A DNA stretch of 64,000 nt from positions 53,025 through 117,024 of the forward strand of contig JAHBXX010000011.1 of NCBI GenBank assembly GCA_019636245.1, read 5' to 3'. Both the position numbers and the translations under genes were made by a program. This DNA is from Planctomycetota bacterium. Its GTDB lineage: Bacteria > Planctomycetota > UBA1135 > UBA2386. Positions 62,459-64,000 of this stretch are shown here, piece by piece. The notes beneath the pieces are model-generated. The model was not told the origin of the DNA. It made no database searches and saw nothing but the letters and a program-made list of their open reading frames with translations. How positions within the stretch are numbered: the stretch's first letter is position 1; the number at the start of each line of letters is the position of its first letter.

Positions 62459-62540
62459 GACTTGCATTGTCGGCGCGGCTGGGAGTAGCGTTGGCAATCG
62501 CGCTGTGGCATCGAGTGCCATGGCCGTTCTCTCGGGAAGC

Positions 62541-62548
62541 AAGGAGGT
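62541..62548 (+). promoter_or_regulatory. Perfect Shine-Dalgarno site of the gene at 62555
   Basis: AAGGAGGT six bases upstream of the ATG, the best ribosome site seen in the window. It supports the start choice and suggests high expression of the secreted protein. Confidence 0.8.
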
Positions 62549-62554
62549 CCTCCG

Positions 62555-63853
62555 ATGCCACGTGTATGCGTGTTGGGTGCGTTCGTGATCGGCTCGTTCG
62601 CCAGCCTGGTGGCGCAGGCGCCCCTGCCTGACGGCTTCGTGCCGCGCGGCTACGGGTCGTTGGCCGGGTATGGCACCGGCGCCATCTGGGACGCCGAGAA
62701 ATCGCGGCGCGTCGTGCTGATCGATCGAGCGCAGTTCCCCTGGGGTGCCGGCAATCCGGGGGTCATTCAGGGGTTCCGCCTGCGGCGCTCCGGCGGAGTG
62801 CTGGTGCCGATGGCGGGCACGCAGAAGACGATCCGCGTGCGCGGATCGGCCACGCGCGAGTCGCCGGGCGGCACGACACCGACCGGTCCGCGTGCGCAGA
62901 ACGCGGTGACGGCGCTGAATGCCAACCACGGCAATGCGCAACCGACCCTCTGCTACGATGGTCCCTTCCACTGTCCATGGAACTCCCGCCTGCTGAGCTA
63001 CTACCAGAACATGGCGGTACCGGTGCGGTCCGGTGACGGGAACTCGGTCACCGTGACCTTCACGACGCCGCTGCAGGTGCCCGCCGACGCGGACACGGTC
63101 GTGCTCGACATCGAAGTGGCAAACCCACCCGGATCGGCATGGGACAACGGCAACCCGGTCTGGTGGCCGGAGGAGATTGCGGTCGGCAGTTCGCAGCAGT
63201 TCACGGGCGGCTACCGTCTCTATCGTCCTTCGTGCCTGCCGGCGGGCGCGCGTTCGTGCTACGACAGTTCGGGTGCTGCGGCTCCGTGCCTCGATCGTGG
63301 TCAGGCTTCCGACCGCCACATTGGCGGGCAGTTCACCACCGCGCTGCGGGTGGGCAAGGGGCAGATGCTGATGTTCGCCTGGATCGGCGCCATCGTGCCG
63401 GCCCCGTTCTTCTTCCCGGGCGTTTCCTGTGAGGCATTCGTCGATCCCGGTGGCCAGATCGTCTTCCTGGGTGAGAGCAATGACCCGAGCTGCTGGACCA
63501 ACCCAAACTGCAGCAATCCGAATCCAACCGACACCGAGGTGTCCCACACCTGGGGCATGATCCCTGCGGTGCCGTGGCTCGTGGGCCTGCAGGTTGGCGT
63601 GCAGTTCGCGGCCTACGATCTCCTGGCTCCTGCCGAGACCGAGTTCTCGGGCATCTACGAACTGATGATCGGTCCGGCGCCGTCCCCTCAGGCCGTGGAG
63701 TTCCGGACGGTCGTGGCAGCCTGCGACGGCACTGACCAGTTGTCCGGCGTGTCCGAGTGCGATGCGGCTACGAACCCGTTCTTCGATCCGCTGCAGCCTG
63801 CGCCCGGCCCGATCGGCGCATTCGGCAATACACCGGTGCTGCAGCTGTTCTGA
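62555..63853 (+). CDS. Secreted protein of unknown function
   Basis: A 432-residue exported protein with signal peptide VCVLGAFVIGSFASLVAQ. The mature part is beta-rich with paired cysteines (LCYDGPFHCPWN, SCLPAGARSCYDSSGAAAPC, SCWTNPNC, ACDGTDQLSGVSEC). Segments such as VTVTFTTPLQVPADADTVVLDIEVAN resemble the exported proteins seen in marine planctomycetes, which share a PADTDTVVLD-like strand. No catalytic motif is visible. The divergent arrangement with the TPR-CHAT gene, across 119 bp, raises the possibility that the two are co-regulated. The Shine-Dalgarno site is perfect. It is not clear what the protein binds or does. Confidence 0.65.
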   Translation: MPRVCVLGAFVIGSFASLVAQAPLPDGFVPRGYGSLAGYGTGAIWDAEKSRRVVLIDRAQFPWGAGNPGVIQGFRLRRSGGVLVPMAGTQKTIRVRGSATRESPGGTTPTGPRAQNAVTALNANHGNAQPTLCYDGPFHCPWNSRLLSYYQNMAVPVRSGDGNSVTVTFTTPLQVPADADTVVLDIEVANPPGSAWDNGNPVWWPEEIAVGSSQQFTGGYRLYRPSCLPAGARSCYDSSGAAAPCLDRGQASDRHIGGQFTTALRVGKGQMLMFAWIGAIVPAPFFFPGVSCEAFVDPGGQIVFLGESNDPSCWTNPNCSNPNPTDTEVSHTWGMIPAVPWLVGLQVGVQFAAYDLLAPAETEFSGIYELMIGPAPSPQAVEFRTVVAACDGTDQLSGVSECDAATNPFFDPLQPAPGPIGAFGNTPVLQLF

Positions 63854-63930
63854 GTCGGCTGGCCCGGCGGGCAACATGCCTGCTGGGTGGGTGTGCGCCG
63901 GACGGCCGCGCTGGCCGCCTCCCGGCGAGC

Positions 63931-63946
63931 GGGGGCTGAGGCCCCC
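63931..63946 (+). terminator. Possible hairpin terminator after the secreted-protein gene
   Basis: GGGGGC, loop TGAG, GCCCCC, 78 bp downstream of the stop at 63853, followed by TCCCCCC rather than a T-run. It would form a stable stem, but without T residues termination is uncertain. Confidence 0.35.
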
Positions 63947-64000
63947 TCCCCCCTGGCTTGGGGCGGATTTTCTGGCCCTGCCGCGAACAGGGCCCAGGCG

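Overview
The window is very GC-rich, dense chromosomal DNA from a flagellated, Gram-negative-type bacterium. I infer a planctomycete (Planctomycetota). The evidence is the many large exported proteins of the planctomycetal style: FG-GAP beta-propeller, beta-helix, carboxypeptidase-regulatory-like domains, TPR-CHAT, and DUF3352-like. A DUF3332 lipoprotein, a vanadium-haloperoxidase-type phosphatase and a complete flagellar operon are also present. No 16S gene or universal marker is present, so the phylum is an inference. I found no tRNA, rRNA, insertion sequence or CRISPR array.

Layout. Positions 2-1093 hold the 3' part of a glycosyltransferase. Positions 1222-10460 are a flagellar basal-body, switch and export operon in the classical order flgB-flgC-fliE-fliF-fliG-fliH-fliI-fliJ-motE-like-fliL-fliM-fliN. 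Positions 10470-15549 form a divergent transport locus: tonB on the minus strand, and a FecA-like TonB-dependent receptor translationally coupled to a secreted protein made of two tandem glycosidase-like domains. Positions 15575-23197 carry accessory exported proteins, a methyltransferase, a haloperoxidase-like enzyme and a ThrE-type exporter. Positions 23259-33595 carry cobalamin-dependent methionine synthase, a ferredoxin, a large exported protein, a three-domain LplT-PlsC-Aas fusion and a decayed gene remnant.

Positions 33660-40323 are an oxidative-stress island: an FMN reductase, a cysteine-free Fur/PerR-family regulator, AhpC, AhpD, Dps, a quinone-reductase-like dehydrogenase and a P2-type cation ATPase. 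Two matching inverted repeats (TTRGAC-N3-GTCYAA) lie upstream of the regulator and of ahpC, which suggests an autoregulated peroxide regulon. Positions 40439-41953 are a compact three-gene unit with an extremely cysteine-rich exported protein, an ECF sigma factor and a membrane protein with a cysteine-rich outer domain, preceded by an ECF-like promoter. This is my best candidate for an undescribed system: envelope metal or thiol sensing with self-amplification.

Positions 42004-56568 carry AlkB, a deiodinase/redoxin-like lipoprotein, a zinc-ribbon protein, a beta-oxidation pair (enoyl-CoA hydratase and 3-hydroxybutyryl-CoA dehydrogenase), two coupled exported proteins, a Deg-like protease, an orphan D12 adenine methyltransferase, a secreted M14 carboxypeptidase, a DUF3332 lipoprotein with a strong terminator, and a tryptophanase. 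Positions 56639-59864 hold two hemerythrin genes flanking a coupled radical-SAM and acyltransferase-carrier-domain pair. Positions 59877-63853 hold a secreted TPR-CHAT protein divergent from a secreted protein of unknown function.

A recurring trait is that about ten exported proteins have an Ala-Gln at the end of the signal peptide. Gene starts are often GTG, and many neighbours overlap by 1-4 bases.
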